DNA of 64,000 nucleotides, from assembly GCA_024742695.1 (NCBI GenBank), contig JANSXY010000010.1, positions 1 through 64,000 of the forward strand, read 5' to 3'. Origin of the DNA: Paracoccaceae bacterium (lineage in GTDB: Bacteria > Pseudomonadota > Alphaproteobacteria > Rhodobacterales > Rhodobacteraceae). A program made the translations under genes and the position numbers. Under the pieces are notes generated by a model. That model ran no database searches. It saw only the letters and a list, made by a program, of their open reading frames with translations, and was not told the origin of the DNA. Below, one piece after another: positions 42,018 through 52,167 of the stretch (its first letter is position 1; the number at the start of each line of letters is the position of its first letter).

Positions 42018-43091
42018 ATGGCACTGCCGGTTCGGGAACAGGTGACATACTGGGGCATCACCGCGGCGGTGTTCTTCGCCGCGCTGTGGTTTCTCGGCGA
42101 CGTGATCCTGCCATTCGTCGTGGGCGGCGCGATCGCCTATTTCCTCGATCCGGTGGCCGACCGGCTGGAACGCGCGGGGCTGGGCCGCACCGCCGCGACC
42201 ACCGTGATCTCGACCGTCGCGCTGATGATCTTCGTGATCGCGGCGCTGATCATCCTGCCGATGCTGTTTCGCCAGCTCACCCAGCTTGTCGCCGCCGCGC
42301 CGACGATCCTTGGCCAGCTGCAGGCCTTCCTGGCCGAAAAGTTCCCGGCGGTGATGCATGACGAAAGCGTGCTGCGCGACACGCTCGCCGGGCTGGGCGA
42401 GGCGATCCGCGCGCGCGGCGGGCAACTGGCGCAGGGATTGGTGGAATACGCGCTGTCGGTGATCAACGCGATCGTGTTCGTCGTGATCGTGCCCGTCGTC
42501 GCCTTCTACTTGCTCTTGGACTGGGACAACATGATGGCCTCGGTCGATCGCTGGCTGCCGCGCGACCACGCGCCCGTGATCCGCCGCCTGGCGCGCGAGA
42601 TCGACGCGGTGCTGGCGGGCTTCGTGCGCGGGCAGGTATCCGTCTGCCTGATCCTCGGCACCTTCTACTCGGTCGCGCTGATGCTGGCGGGGCTGAACTT
42701 CGGCCTGATCGTCGGCGCGCTGGCCGGGCTGATCACCTTCATCCCATATGTCGGTTCGCTTGTCGGCGGCACGCTGGCGATCGGGCTGGCGCTGTTCCAG
42801 TTCTGGGGCGACTGGGCGATGATCGGGCTGATCGCCGGCATCTTCGCGGCGGGCCAGTTCGTCGAGGGCAATTTCCTGACGCCGAAACTCGTCGGCGGGT
42901 CGGTCGGGCTGCACCCCGTCTGGCTTCTGTTCGCCCTGTCGGCCTTCGGCGCGCTGTTCGGCTTCGTGGGCATGCTCGTCGCGGTGCCGGTGGCGGCGGC
43001 GCTGGGCGTCCTGGCGCGGTTCGGGGTGGACCAGTACCTTGGCAGCCGGCTGTTCCGCGGCCTGTCCAACCGGGACGACGAGGACAGCTGA
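42018..43091 (+). CDS. AI-2E family transporter (PerM-like)
   Basis: 357 residues with about eight membrane helices, SVCLILGTFYSVALMLAGLNFGLIVGALAGLITFIPYVGS as the family core and GQFVEGNFLTPKLVGGSVGLHPVWL near the end. Members export autoinducer-2 or act as Na+/H+ antiporters; the choice cannot be made here. The next gene starts within its stop (TGATG), so hdaA is translationally coupled. Confidence 0.85.
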   Translation: MALPVREQVTYWGITAAVFFAALWFLGDVILPFVVGGAIAYFLDPVADRLERAGLGRTAATTVISTVALMIFVIAALIILPMLFRQLTQLVAAAPTILGQLQAFLAEKFPAVMHDESVLRDTLAGLGEAIRARGGQLAQGLVEYALSVINAIVFVVIVPVVAFYLLLDWDNMMASVDRWLPRDHAPVIRRLAREIDAVLAGFVRGQVSVCLILGTFYSVALMLAGLNFGLIVGALAGLITFIPYVGSLVGGTLAIGLALFQFWGDWAMIGLIAGIFAAGQFVEGNFLTPKLVGGSVGLHPVWLLFALSAFGALFGFVGMLVAVPVAAALGVLARFGVDQYLGSRLFRGLSNRDDEDS

Positions 43092-43774
43092 TGCCCCGGC
43101 AACTGGCCTTCGATCTCCCGGTGCGACCGGCGCTGGGGCGCGGTGATTTTCTGGTCGCCGCGCCGAACGCGCTGGCGCTGGCCACTGTCGAGCGCGGCGG
43201 CTGGCCGCAGGGCAAGCTGGTGCTGGCCGGGCCGGAAGGCGCCGGCAAGACCCATCTCGTGCATGTCTGGGCCGAGGCCGAGGGCGCGGCGATCGTGGCG
43301 GCCGCCGATCTTGCCGGCGCCGATATCGCCGCGCTGGCCGGCACGGGCGCCGTTGCGGTGGAGGATGCCGACCGGATCGCCGGCGACGCGGCGGCGGAAG
43401 CGGCGCTGTTTCACCTGCACAACCTCGTGCTGGCCGAGGGCGGGCGGCTGCTGCTCACCGCGCGCGCGGCGCCCGCGCACTGGGGCCTTTCGCTGCCCGA
43501 TCTCGCAAGCCGGATGGCCGCCGCCGGGCTGGCGACGATCGCGCCGCCCGACGACACGCTGCTGTCGGCCGTGCTGGTCAAGCTGTTCGCCGACCGCCAG
43601 ATCGCGGTTTCCGCCGCGCTGATCCCCTGGCTGGTGGCGCGGATGGACCGCAGCTTCGCCGGGGCGCAGGCGCTTGTCGCCGCGCTCGATGCCCGCGCGC
43701 TGGCCGAGGCGCGGCCGGTTGGCCGGGCCTTGGCGCAGGCGGTTCTGGACACGCTCGGCCCGGATCGGTCATGA
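43091..43774 (+). CDS. hdaA: DnaA-regulating ATPase HdaA
   Basis: 227 residues. QLAFDLPV at the N-terminus is the sliding-clamp binding motif, then an AAA+ core with Walker A ([14 protein letters not shown]) and [15 protein letters not shown], plus [18 protein letters not shown]. As in Caulobacter, HdaA at the clamp promotes hydrolysis of DnaA-bound ATP so that origins do not refire. Coupled to the upstream permease gene and 43 bases ahead of ppk1. Confidence 0.9.
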   Translation: MPRQLAFDLPVRPALGRGDFLVAAPNALALATVERGGWPQGKLVLAGPEGAGKTHLVHVWAEAEGAAIVAAADLAGADIAALAGTGAVAVEDADRIAGDAAAEAALFHLHNLVLAEGGRLLLTARAAPAHWGLSLPDLASRMAAAGLATIAPPDDTLLSAVLVKLFADRQIAVSAALIPWLVARMDRSFAGAQALVAALDARALAEARPVGRALAQAVLDTLGPDRS

Positions 43775-43817
43775 TGCGTGCGCTCCGGGCAGATCGTTGG
43801 ACGACCAGACAACCGCG

Positions 43818-45992
43818 ATGACACAGGCAGATTTCCTCAATTCCCCGTTCCCGCGCCCGGTGCGGATGGCCGCCGACGAGATCGCGGGGCCGAAGCGCTT
43901 CTTCAACCGCGAGCTGTCGTGGCTGGCCTTCAACTGGCGGGTGCTGGAAGAAGCCGGCAATCCGCGCGTGCCGCTGCTGGAACGGCTGCGGTTCCTGTCG
44001 ATCTCGGCCACCAACCTCGACGAATTCTACACCGTCCGGGTCGCCGGCCTGCGCGAACTCGCGCGCGAGGGCAACGCGCGGCTGTCGGACGACGGGTTGT
44101 CGCCCGCCGAACAGCTGGTGCTGATCAACGAGGATGCGCGCCGGCTTCTGAACACCCAGCAACAGACCTGGAACAGGCTCAAGCGCGAGATGGAGGGCCA
44201 GGGCATCACGCTGTTGACCCGCGGCAAGCTCACCAAGCGCGACCAGTCGTTCCTCGAGGGGCATTTCCTGTCCAAGGTCTTCCCGGTGCTGTCGCCCCTT
44301 GCGATCGATCCGGCACATCCGTTTCCGTTCATCCCGAACACCGGCTTCTGCCTTGCCCTGCAACTCGAACGGGCCACCGACGGACGCCGGATGAAGGCGC
44401 TTCTGCCGATCCCGCAGCAGATCGACCGGTTCGTGGCGCTGCCGTCGCAGCCCGGCGAGGCGCGGTTCCTGCCGCTGGAAGAGCTTTTGCTCCTGCATCT
44501 CGGATCGTTGTTTCCGGGCTATCGCGACACCGGGCATTGCGCCTTCCGGGTGCTGCGCGACAGCGATCTGGAAGTCGAGGACGAGGCCGAGGACCTGGTG
44601 CGCGAGTTCGAAACCGCGCTGAAGCGCCGCCGCCGCGGCCAGGTGATCCGGATGAAGATCACCGCCGGCGCGCCGCCCGAACTCAAGGCGCTGGTGATGG
44701 ACGAACTCGACGTCACCGCCGACGAGGTCGTGGAGGTGCGCGGGCTTCTCGGCATCGCCGATCTGAAGGAGCTTGTCCTGCCCTCGCGGCCCGACCTTCT
44801 GTGGCCCTCGTTCACGCCGCGGGTGCCCGAACGCGTACAGGATCACGACGGCGACATGTTCGCGGCGATCCGGCAGAAGGACATGCTGCTGCATCACCCC
44901 TACGAGACCTTCGACATGGTCGTGCGGTTCCTGCAGCAGGCGGCGGTGGACCCGAACGTTCTGGCGATCAAGCAGACGCTCTATCGCACCTCGACCGACA
45001 GCCCGATCGTCGCCGCGCTGTGCGAGGCGGCCGAGGCCGGCAAGTCCGTCACCGCGCTGGTCGAACTCAAGGCCCGGTTCGACGAGGCCGCCAACATCCG
45101 CCAGTCACGGCGGCTGGAACGCGCCGGCGCGCAGGTGGTCTACGGCTTCATCAACTACAAGACCCACGCCAAGATCTCCACCGTGGTGCGCCGCGAGGGC
45201 GGCGAGCTGGTGACCTACACCCATTACGGCACCGGCAACTATCACCCGATCACCGCCCGGATCTACACGGACCTGTCGTTCTTCACCTGCGATCCGGCGC
45301 TGGGGCGCGACGCCACCAAGGTGTTCAACTACCTGTCGGGCTACGTCCAGCCCGAGGGTTTGGAAAACCTCGCGATCTCTCCGATCTCGCTCAAGCCGCG
45401 CCTGCTTGACCTGATCGCGCGCGAGGCCGATCTCGCCCGCGCCGGGCGGCCGGCGCATATCTGGGCGAAGATGAACAGCCTGATCGAGCCCGAGGTGATC
45501 GACGCGCTCTACGCCGCCAGCCAGGCGGGGGTGAAGATCAACCTCGTGCTGCGCGGCATCTGCGGCGTCCGACCGGGGATCGAGGGACTTTCGGAAAACA
45601 TCCGGGTCAAGTCGATCGTCGGGCGCTTCCTCGAACACAGCCGGATCGTGTGCTTCGGCAACGGCCACGGGCTGCCGTCGAAGAAGGCGCGGGTGTTCAT
45701 GTCTTCGGCCGACTGGATGGGCCGCAACCTCAACCGCCGGGTCGAGACGCTGGTGGAAACCCACAACGAAACGGTCAAGGCGCAGATCGTCAGCCAGATC
45801 ATGGCGGCCAACCTCGCGGACGAGGCGCAAAGCTGGATCCTGCAACCCGACGGGCGCTATCTCAGGCCGCTGCCCGAGGGCCGCGACGACCTGTTTTCCT
45901 GCCACCGGTTCTTCATGGAGAACCCCTCGCTGTCGGGCCGCGGAACGGCGGGCGCCGAGGATGCGCCGAAACTCGCGCATTCGACGGATTGA
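43818..45992 (+). CDS. ppk1: Polyphosphate kinase 1
   Basis: 724 residues, full length. [17 protein letters not shown] starts the N domain. The catalytic histidine is in [14 protein letters not shown] and the second in [22 protein letters not shown] and [15 protein letters not shown] are the PLD-like C domains. Makes polyphosphate from ATP. The ATG at 43818 gives the conserved start; a longer frame extends into hdaA. ppx follows 52 bases later. Confidence 0.95.
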   Translation: MTQADFLNSPFPRPVRMAADEIAGPKRFFNRELSWLAFNWRVLEEAGNPRVPLLERLRFLSISATNLDEFYTVRVAGLRELAREGNARLSDDGLSPAEQLVLINEDARRLLNTQQQTWNRLKREMEGQGITLLTRGKLTKRDQSFLEGHFLSKVFPVLSPLAIDPAHPFPFIPNTGFCLALQLERATDGRRMKALLPIPQQIDRFVALPSQPGEARFLPLEELLLLHLGSLFPGYRDTGHCAFRVLRDSDLEVEDEAEDLVREFETALKRRRRGQVIRMKITAGAPPELKALVMDELDVTADEVVEVRGLLGIADLKELVLPSRPDLLWPSFTPRVPERVQDHDGDMFAAIRQKDMLLHHPYETFDMVVRFLQQAAVDPNVLAIKQTLYRTSTDSPIVAALCEAAEAGKSVTALVELKARFDEAANIRQSRRLERAGAQVVYGFINYKTHAKISTVVRREGGELVTYTHYGTGNYHPITARIYTDLSFFTCDPALGRDATKVFNYLSGYVQPEGLENLAISPISLKPRLLDLIAREADLARAGRPAHIWAKMNSLIEPEVIDALYAASQAGVKINLVLRGICGVRPGIEGLSENIRVKSIVGRFLEHSRIVCFGNGHGLPSKKARVFMSSADWMGRNLNRRVETLVETHNETVKAQIVSQIMAANLADEAQSWILQPDGRYLRPLPEGRDDLFSCHRFFMENPSLSGRGTAGAEDAPKLAHSTD

Positions 45993-46044
45993 CCTGCCCT
46001 GCCCGACCGGTCAGGTTTCGGCCGGAGAGTCGGGGACGAAGCGC

Positions 46045-47592
46045 ATGGACGGCAGGGGCGACACAGCCGGCGAGGACGGTGGGCCGTTCGGGCGTCCGCT
46101 GTTCGACGATCCATCTGCCCGGGCGCTCAGCCGGGTCGGGGTGGTCGATGTCGGCTCCAACTCTGTCCGGCTGGTGGTGTTCGACGGCGCGGCGCGCAGC
46201 CCGGCCTATTTCTACAACGAAAAGATCATGTGCGGGCTGGGCCAGGGCCTTTCGGCGACCGGGCGGCTGAACCCCGCGGGGCGCGAGCGCGCGCTGGCCG
46301 CGCTCAAGCGCTTCGCGCTTCTGGCCGAGGGGATGGACATGGCCACGCCCACCTGCGTGGCCACCGCCGCGGTGCGCGAGGCAGCGGACGGCGCCGAGTT
46401 CCGCGCCGAGGTCGAGGCCGAGACCGGGCTGAAACTGTGGGTCATCGACGGCGAGGAAGAGGCACGGCTGTCGGCGCAGGGCGTGCTGCTGGGCTGGCCC
46501 GGCGCGGCCGGGCTGGTGTGCGACATCGGCGGTTCGTCGATGGAACTGGCCGAGATCGGCGGCGGCCGGGTCGGCCGGCGGCTGACCTCGCCCTTGGGGC
46601 CGTTCCGGCTTCAGCAGGTCGCGGGCGGCCGCAAGGAACTGAAAAAGCACATCGCCGCAACCATGGCCGAGATCGCCGACCGGGTCGACGGCCAGCACCG
46701 GCGGATCTACCTTGTCGGCGGCAGCTGGCGCGCCATCGCGCGGCTCGACATGGAACGGCGGGGCTATCCGCTGACCGTTCTGCACGAATACCGGATGACG
46801 CCCGAGCAGCTGTCCGAAACCATCGCCTGGATCGCCGAGACGGAAACCGGGCAACTGCGCGCCCGCACCGGCATCGGCGCGGAACGGATGGAACTGGTGC
46901 CGCTGGCCAGTCTCGTCCTGAAGGAACTGGTCTCCCTGATCCGTCCCGAAGAGATCCATATCTCGGCCTATGGCATCCGCGAGGGCCTGCTTTACGAACA
47001 GATGCCCGACCGGTTGCGCGCCCGCGACCCGCTGATCGAGGCGGCGCATGCAACCGAACAGGCACTGGCGCGGATCCCCGGTTTCGGCCGCAAGCTGTTC
47101 GATTTCCTGCTGCCGCTGTTCCAGACCGTCCGGCCCGAACGGCTGCGGCTGATCAAGGCCGCCTGCCTTCTGCACGACACCACCTGGCGCGCGCATCCCG
47201 ACTACCGGGCGGAGGCCTGTTTCGACAACGTCACCCGCGCCAACCTTGGCGGGCTGTCGCATCCCGAACGTGTGTTCCTCGGACTCGCGCTGTTGCACCG
47301 CTACAAGAACTCGCGCTCCGGTTCGCGGCTGGAACCGCTGTTCACGTTGCTCGCGCCGGAAGAGATCCAGGAGGCGGAGGTTCTGGGCAAGGCGATGCGC
47401 TTCGGCGCGATGTTCTCGATCCACGATCCGGCCGAGGCGGGCGAGTTGCGCTACTTCCCGAAGGGCCAGCTGCTTGAACTGATCCTGCGGCCGAGGACGG
47501 AGGCGCTGTTCGGCGAGGTCGCGCGCGCGCGCTTCCAGTCCCTCGCCGCCTCGCTGGGCGCCAGGACCGAGGTCAGGACCGAAGCGGAGTGA
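46045..47592 (+). CDS. ppx: Exopolyphosphatase (Ppx/GppA family)
   Basis: 515 residues. Actin-like ATPase-fold motifs are VGVVDVGSNSVRLVVF, the acidic loop DGEEEARLSAQG, and DIGGSSMELAEI. A C-terminal HD-like half carries LIKAACLLHDTTWRAHPDYRAE. Cleaves polyphosphate ends, or pppGpp. Paired with ppk1 as in many Proteobacteria. Confidence 0.93.
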   Translation: MDGRGDTAGEDGGPFGRPLFDDPSARALSRVGVVDVGSNSVRLVVFDGAARSPAYFYNEKIMCGLGQGLSATGRLNPAGRERALAALKRFALLAEGMDMATPTCVATAAVREAADGAEFRAEVEAETGLKLWVIDGEEEARLSAQGVLLGWPGAAGLVCDIGGSSMELAEIGGGRVGRRLTSPLGPFRLQQVAGGRKELKKHIAATMAEIADRVDGQHRRIYLVGGSWRAIARLDMERRGYPLTVLHEYRMTPEQLSETIAWIAETETGQLRARTGIGAERMELVPLASLVLKELVSLIRPEEIHISAYGIREGLLYEQMPDRLRARDPLIEAAHATEQALARIPGFGRKLFDFLLPLFQTVRPERLRLIKAACLLHDTTWRAHPDYRAEACFDNVTRANLGGLSHPERVFLGLALLHRYKNSRSGSRLEPLFTLLAPEEIQEAEVLGKAMRFGAMFSIHDPAEAGELRYFPKGQLLELILRPRTEALFGEVARARFQSLAASLGARTEVRTEAE

Positions 47593-47611
47593 CCCGCGCG
47601 ATCCCGCGCGG

Positions 47612-47992
47612 CTACAGGTCTATCGGGCCGGTTTCGCCGGTTTCGGGCTCGGCCGGGTCAAGCGGCACCTTGCGGCGCAGGATGATGTCGCCATTGGGCA
47701 GCATCTCGGGCGGGTGATACTTGCGGATATCCCCGATCTTGCGCCCCAGTTCGCGCATCGCCGGTTCCATTTCCGCCAGCGCGGATTCGAGATCCTCGCC
47801 CATCTCCTTCAGCCGCGGTTCGACCTCGGCCATCAGGCCGCGCAGAATCATCCGGGTGCCGCGCTCGACAAGGCCAAGACCTTCTTCCATCCCGCTCTCG
47901 GGTGCGGGATCGGCGGGGGCCGTGCCGTCCTGGGCGAGCGCGGGCTGCGAAAGGACCAGGGCAAGGGCCAGAATGATCGGCAATCTCGTCAT
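47612..47992 (-). CDS. Small exported protein, function unknown
   Basis: 126 residues with a signal peptide (IILALALVLSQPALAQ) and a helical, Glu-rich mature part (RLKEMGEDLESALAEMEPAMRELG) ending with KYHPPEMLPNGDIILRRK. No named domain. Homologous-looking proteins occur in Rhodobacterales near ppx. May be an envelope coiled-coil protein. Convergent with ppx, 19 bases away. Confidence 0.65.
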   Translation of the reverse strand: MTRLPIILALALVLSQPALAQDGTAPADPAPESGMEEGLGLVERGTRMILRGLMAEVEPRLKEMGEDLESALAEMEPAMRELGRKIGDIRKYHPPEMLPNGDIILRRKVPLDPAEPETGETGPIDL

Positions 47993-48021
47993 GTCCCCAA
48001 GATAGGGATTCGCGGGCCGTC

Positions 48022-49056
48022 TCACAACGGCAGGTCGATCGAAACCGGGAAATGGTCCGACGCCGCCAGCAGCGCGTCGCGCAACTCCGGGGTGGCATAA
48101 CAAACCGGGTCGTCGAACGGATGCCAGATCCGCCAGCGCGGCCCGAGGCCGGCAAGGTCGGGCGACACCATCACGTAATCCAGCAGCGCCGAAACGTAGC
48201 TGCGGGTCCGGTTGTTCCAGAACCGCGCGGTCGCGGGCGTGCCCGCCGTCATGCGCCCGGCCGCCGCCGCGCGGGCATGCGGATCGACGAGCCGCGCACC
48301 GGGGGGCGCATCGCTGCCCATCACGATCTCCACACCCGACCGGCCGAACAGCTTTTCATAGACGTCGAGGCCGGGGCCGTCGTTGAGATCGCCCAGCACG
48401 ATCAGGCTGTCGCCGGCGGCGAGATGTTCCTCCACCCGGCGCCGCAGCCAGATGCACTGCGCCAGTTGCTTGCGGCGGTTCTCGATCGCGATCCGCGAGG
48501 CGTGATCGGGCGACTCGGCGCCGATCGGCGCCTTGGATTTCACATGCACCCCGACCATCCGGAACACCCTTCCGCCCGCGCTGGTCGCCGCGATTTCCAG
48601 GGGGGGCTTGGAAAACGTGACGGTTTCGGGCGCGATGTCGACATTCAGGTCGATCCGGAACTGGCCGTCGAAACGCGGCGCGTGCGCCTCGTCGCCATGG
48701 CCCGGCGCCGGGCCTTTCGGATCGTGATCCGCGCTTATCCTGTCGGGATCGTAGAGCAGGGCGATTTCCTGCTGGGTATGGTTGGAAAACCCGATCAGCG
48801 CGCGCCGTGCCCGCAGGCCGCAGGCGCGCGCGAAGGTTTCCAGCATTCCCACCGTATCGCGGCGCCGGTTCGAATCGGGTGCCTCGATCACCATCACCGC
48901 ATCGGCGTCGAAGGCGGTGAAGACAATGCCCAGCGCCGCCAGCTGGTCGCGCCGGTTGACGCCGTAGCGCGCCGAAGGCTCGTCGTCCTCCAGCATCCGG
49001 CCCTTGTCGTCGAACAGGTTGTTGAACCATTCGACATTGTAGGTGGCGATCCGCAT
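48022..49056 (-). CDS. Endonuclease/exonuclease/phosphatase family protein
   Basis: 344 residues. TYNVEWFNN, VIVLGDLNDGP-like LIVLGDLNDGPGLD, LLDYVMVSP and ASDHFPVSI are the EEP fold's N, D-N, D and H motifs in order. Likely a metal-dependent phosphodiesterase; no signal peptide. Substrate unknown. 9 bases from the neighbouring J-domain gene on the same strand. Confidence 0.85.
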   Translation of the reverse strand: MRIATYNVEWFNNLFDDKGRMLEDDEPSARYGVNRRDQLAALGIVFTAFDADAVMVIEAPDSNRRRDTVGMLETFARACGLRARRALIGFSNHTQQEIALLYDPDRISADHDPKGPAPGHGDEAHAPRFDGQFRIDLNVDIAPETVTFSKPPLEIAATSAGGRVFRMVGVHVKSKAPIGAESPDHASRIAIENRRKQLAQCIWLRRRVEEHLAAGDSLIVLGDLNDGPGLDVYEKLFGRSGVEIVMGSDAPPGARLVDPHARAAAAGRMTAGTPATARFWNNRTRSYVSALLDYVMVSPDLAGLGPRWRIWHPFDDPVCYATPELRDALLAASDHFPVSIDLPL

Positions 49057-49065
49057 GGGCCCCCC

Positions 49066-49749
49066 TCAGGCCGCGCGCCGGGCGCTGATCTCCTCCCAGG
49101 CGCGGTTGATGTCGGCCATCCGGCGTTCGGCCATCCGCACCGCCTCTTCGGGCAGGCCGCGGGCGAGGTGCAGATCGGGATGCGATTCGCGCACCGCCGC
49201 CTTCCAGGCCTTGCGGATGTCGGCAAGCGGGGCTTCGCGGTCGACACCGAGCACCGCGTAGGGATCGCGCGGCGCGTCGGGCACCAGCCGCGCCACCAGC
49301 GCATCGTAACAACGGTCGCCCAGCCCGAAGATCGCCGCCACCTGCTTCAGGAACTCCGCCTCGCGGTCGTGGAAATCACCATCGGCCAGCGCGATGTGAA
49401 ACAACCCCTCCAGCAGGTCGACAAGCACCGGATCGCCGGCCTCGAACATCTGCGCGACCTTGCGGGCATAGGCGTCGAACCCCGCCACGTCCTGCCGCGC
49501 CAGGTCGAAGATCCGCGCGGCATGGGCGGTGTCGGAGGGCGCGATGGTGAAGATCTGGCGAAACGCCGTCACCTCGTCGCGCGTCACCCGCCCGTCGGCC
49601 TTGGCGATCTTCGCGCCCAGCGCGATCACCGCGATGGTGAAGGCGACCGACCGTTCCGGCGGCGTACGCAGCCGGTCGAGGAGGCCGGAAAGCCCCTCGC
49701 CCGCCGCCAGCGCGCGCAGCGCCTCGGTGATCCGCGTCCAGACAGACAT
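49066..49749 (-). CDS. TerB plus C-terminal J domain (DjlA-like)
   Basis: 227 residues. The first 140 form a helical TerB-type domain (IAKADGRVTRDEVTAFRQIF, then ALADGDFHDREAEFLKQV, two acidic repeats). A J domain with HPD in ESHPDLHLARG follows. No membrane helix, unlike E. coli DjlA. It probably recruits DnaK in envelope or stress response. Confidence 0.85.
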   Translation of the reverse strand: MSVWTRITEALRALAAGEGLSGLLDRLRTPPERSVAFTIAVIALGAKIAKADGRVTRDEVTAFRQIFTIAPSDTAHAARIFDLARQDVAGFDAYARKVAQMFEAGDPVLVDLLEGLFHIALADGDFHDREAEFLKQVAAIFGLGDRCYDALVARLVPDAPRDPYAVLGVDREAPLADIRKAWKAAVRESHPDLHLARGLPEEAVRMAERRMADINRAWEEISARRAA

Positions 49750-49780
49750 GGGCGCAGGATAGGCGGCAGGGCCGGAAATG

Positions 49781-50287
49781 TCAGCGCGGCAGATCGGACG
49801 GCGCGAGCATTTTCTGCATCAGCACGAGATCGAGCCAGCGGCCGAACTTGAACCCGACCTCGGGCAGCACCGCGACCTCGCGGTACCCCAGCCCCGCGTG
49901 GAAGGCCCGGCCTTGCGGATTGGCGGCGCTGACCCCGGCGAAGATCGAATGCGCGCCGGCGGCCGCGGCATGGTCCTCCACCGCCGCCATCAGTGCCCGG
50001 CCCAGTCCCCGCCCGCGGCCTTCGGGCGCCAGCAGCACCGTATGTTCCATCGTGCGGGCATAGCCCGGCCCGGCGCGGAACTGTCCATAGGTGGCGAAAC
50101 CGACGATCCGGCCCGCCACCTCGGCCACAAAGAAGCCGTGCCCCGCCGCCGCCTTCTCGTCCAGCGTCGCGGCCAGCCCCCCGGCGGTCTTCTCGGCGGT
50201 GGTGAAGGTGATCAGCGTGTCGCGGATCACCGGGTTCCAGATCGCTGCGATGGCCGCGCAATCCGCGGCCCGGGCCGGCCGGATCAT
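49781..50287 (-). CDS. GNAT acetyltransferase (phosphinothricin acetyltransferase-like)
   Basis: 168 residues. RPARAADCAAIAAIWNPVIRDT start and the acetyl-CoA loop VLLAPEGRGRGLGRALM are diagnostic, with FHAGLGYREVAVLPEVGFKFGRW at the end. The PAT/MddA-like group acetylates phosphinothricin or methionine analogues. Four-base overlap with the upstream VOC gene. Confidence 0.85.
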   Translation of the reverse strand: MIRPARAADCAAIAAIWNPVIRDTLITFTTAEKTAGGLAATLDEKAAAGHGFFVAEVAGRIVGFATYGQFRAGPGYARTMEHTVLLAPEGRGRGLGRALMAAVEDHAAAAGAHSIFAGVSAANPQGRAFHAGLGYREVAVLPEVGFKFGRWLDLVLMQKMLAPSDLPR

Positions 50288-50892
50288 TCGAGGCGCCGCG
50301 GGCCGTGCGGCGTGTCGATCTCGGCCGCCAGCGCCTTGTGCGGCCCCGCGACGAAGGCCACGCGCGGATCGTTCAGCGCCAGCGCCGCCGCGATCTCTGC
50401 CGCGCGCGGATGCGTCACCACCAGCCGGCGCAGGCGGCAGCCCGCGTCAGGCAGTCGTTCGGAAGGATGGCCGCCGGCCTGCCACTCGATCAGCGCCGGA
50501 AACGTGTCGTCGAACGGCAGACGCCCGGTATCGGGCACCGCCATGCGCCAGCGAAACGGCCCGCGGGCGAGATCGGTCGCCCGCCCGGCCCCCCGCGGCG
50601 CGGCGGCCAGCGCGGCGGCCAGATCGTCGGCCCGGCAGATCCAGTGCGTCAGCCGTGGCGGCCCGCTCCGCGCTTCAAGGTCGAACCAGCGCGGCCAGGC
50701 GGGCTTCGGCGCAGCCGGATCGGGTGCGATCACCTCCAGATACAGGCCCGGCCCCAGCGACAGCAGCCGGTTGTGGGTGCCCATGTGATCGTGCCGCCCG
50801 CCGGGCGCGAGCGTCACGCCCAGCGCCGCCTCGACGGCGGCCACGCCCGCATCGAGCGTGCCGCATGTCACCGCCAGATGATCGAGTTCCAT
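50284..50892 (-). CDS. Glyoxalase-like (VOC superfamily) protein
   Basis: 202 residues with ELDHLAVTCGTLDAGVAAVEAALGV as the first beta-alpha-beta unit, HDHMGTHNRLLSLG and GLYLEVIAPDP as the metal-site strands of the Glyoxalase_3 group. The substrate is not inferable. Coupled to the acetyltransferase by an ATGA overlap. Confidence 0.8.
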   Translation of the reverse strand: MELDHLAVTCGTLDAGVAAVEAALGVTLAPGGRHDHMGTHNRLLSLGPGLYLEVIAPDPAAPKPAWPRWFDLEARSGPPRLTHWICRADDLAAALAAAPRGAGRATDLARGPFRWRMAVPDTGRLPFDDTFPALIEWQAGGHPSERLPDAGCRLRRLVVTHPRAAEIAAALALNDPRVAFVAGPHKALAAEIDTPHGPRRLE

Positions 50893-50971
50893 GAACCGAA
50901 GCCCCCCGCCCGTCGCGCCGCGGGATCACAGCATGCCGCGCGCCGCCGGACAAGCCGCGCCGGAGGCCGGC

Positions 50972-51388
50972 CTAACCCTGCCGCGCCGCATCCCCGTCTC
51001 CGGCCTCGGGCGCCGGCCGCACGCCGCGCGCCGGCCCGTCGGGCGCGAAGCTGGCCCAATCCACCGCCTCGCCCGGTTTCGGCAGCGCCTCGGGCTTCTC
51101 GGACTGGTGCAGATGCACCTTGGCGATGAACAGCGCGGTGATCGGCGCCGACAGGAACAGAAACAGCGTGATCAGCAACTCATGCGCCGAAACCCGCCCC
51201 TCCGCCGCCCAGAAATACACCATCGAGGCGATCAGCACGCCGCCGATTCCCAGCGTCGTCGCCTTGGTCGGCGCGTGCAGCCGGGTCATCGGGTCCGGCA
51301 GCCGGATCAGCCCGAAGGATCCGACGATCGCGAAGAGCCCGGCCAGAACCAGCAGGGCGGAGATCAGGATTTCCATCCACAGTGCCAT
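50972..51388 (-). CDS. mnhG: Mrp antiporter subunit G
   Basis: 138 residues with three helices: FGLIRLPDPMTRLHAPTKATTLGIGGVLIAS is the MrpG pattern. The C-terminal 40 residues are a charged cytoplasmic tail. Last gene of the minus-strand Mrp operon, 8 bases after mnhF. Confidence 0.9.
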   Translation of the reverse strand: MALWMEILISALLVLAGLFAIVGSFGLIRLPDPMTRLHAPTKATTLGIGGVLIASMVYFWAAEGRVSAHELLITLFLFLSAPITALFIAKVHLHQSEKPEALPKPGEAVDWASFAPDGPARGVRPAPEAGDGDAARQG

Positions 51389-51396
51389 GGTGCCCC

Positions 51397-51678
51397 CTAT
51401 TCGATCACGTCGCCGCGCAGCAGGAAGCGGCAATAGGCCACGGTCGAGACGAAGCCGACCAGCGCGAACAGCATCGACACCTCGAAATAGATCGCCGATC
51501 CCTGCCGGATGCCTAGCAGGATCAGAAGCGCGATGGCGTTGATCACCATCGTGTCGAGCGCGAGGATCCGGTCGCTCGCCGCCGGGCCGGTCAGTACCCG
51601 CCACAGGTTCAGCAGCAGACCAAGGCCGAAACAGGCGAAGGCGAAGATCAGCGCGACGGAGATCATGGGCGTGATCAT
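51397..51678 (-). CDS. mnhF: Mrp antiporter subunit F
   Basis: 93 residues with three helices. LWRVLTGPAASDRILALDTMVINAIALL is the MrpF signature with the conserved Asp in SDRILALD. Start at 51678 (MITPMISVAL); it overlaps the end of mnhE by 4 bases. Confidence 0.9.
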   Translation of the reverse strand: MITPMISVALIFAFACFGLGLLLNLWRVLTGPAASDRILALDTMVINAIALLILLGIRQGSAIYFEVSMLFALVGFVSTVAYCRFLLRGDVIE

Positions 51679-52166
51679 TCGAAAATCTCCTTCAGCCGGC
51701 GCTCGTAGCGCTGCTTGATCTCGTCCACCACGGATGCGGGCTCGGGCGCGTGCAGGCAATGCACCAGAAGCGCGTGGCCGTCGTCCGACAGATCGCAGGA
51801 CACGGTGCCGGGCGTCATCGTGATGGTGCCGGCCAGCACCGTGATCGCCTCGGGCGTCTTCAGGTCCAGCGGCACCCGGACCCAGGCCGGCCTGAGCCGC
51901 GCCGCGGGTTTGAACAGCACGATCAGCGCTACCTGGATATTGGCCTTCACGATATCGAGAAGCACGATCAGGACGTAGCCGGCGATCGCGACCGGGTTGC
52001 GCAGCGTCGGCATGTCGGGCCAGTAGGCCCGGATCACCTGGGGCAGAAGAAGCCCAAGCAGCAGCGCGAACACGATGGCGTTCAGCGTCACGGTGTTGAC
52101 CAGCAAGAGCCAGACGACCGCCAGCACCAGCGTCAGCAGCGGATGGGGAAAGAGGCGGCTCAGCAT
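51675..52166 (-). CDS. mnhE: Mrp antiporter subunit E
   Basis: 163 residues with two N-terminal helices, then the cytoplasmic domain TITMTPGTVSCDLSDDGHALLVHCLH, the MrpE core. The ATG at 52166 is the conserved start MLSRLFPHPLL; one base lies between it and the mnhD stop. Confidence 0.9.
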   Translation of the reverse strand: MLSRLFPHPLLTLVLAVVWLLLVNTVTLNAIVFALLLGLLLPQVIRAYWPDMPTLRNPVAIAGYVLIVLLDIVKANIQVALIVLFKPAARLRPAWVRVPLDLKTPEAITVLAGTITMTPGTVSCDLSDDGHALLVHCLHAPEPASVVDEIKQRYERRLKEIFE

Positions 52167-52167
52167 G

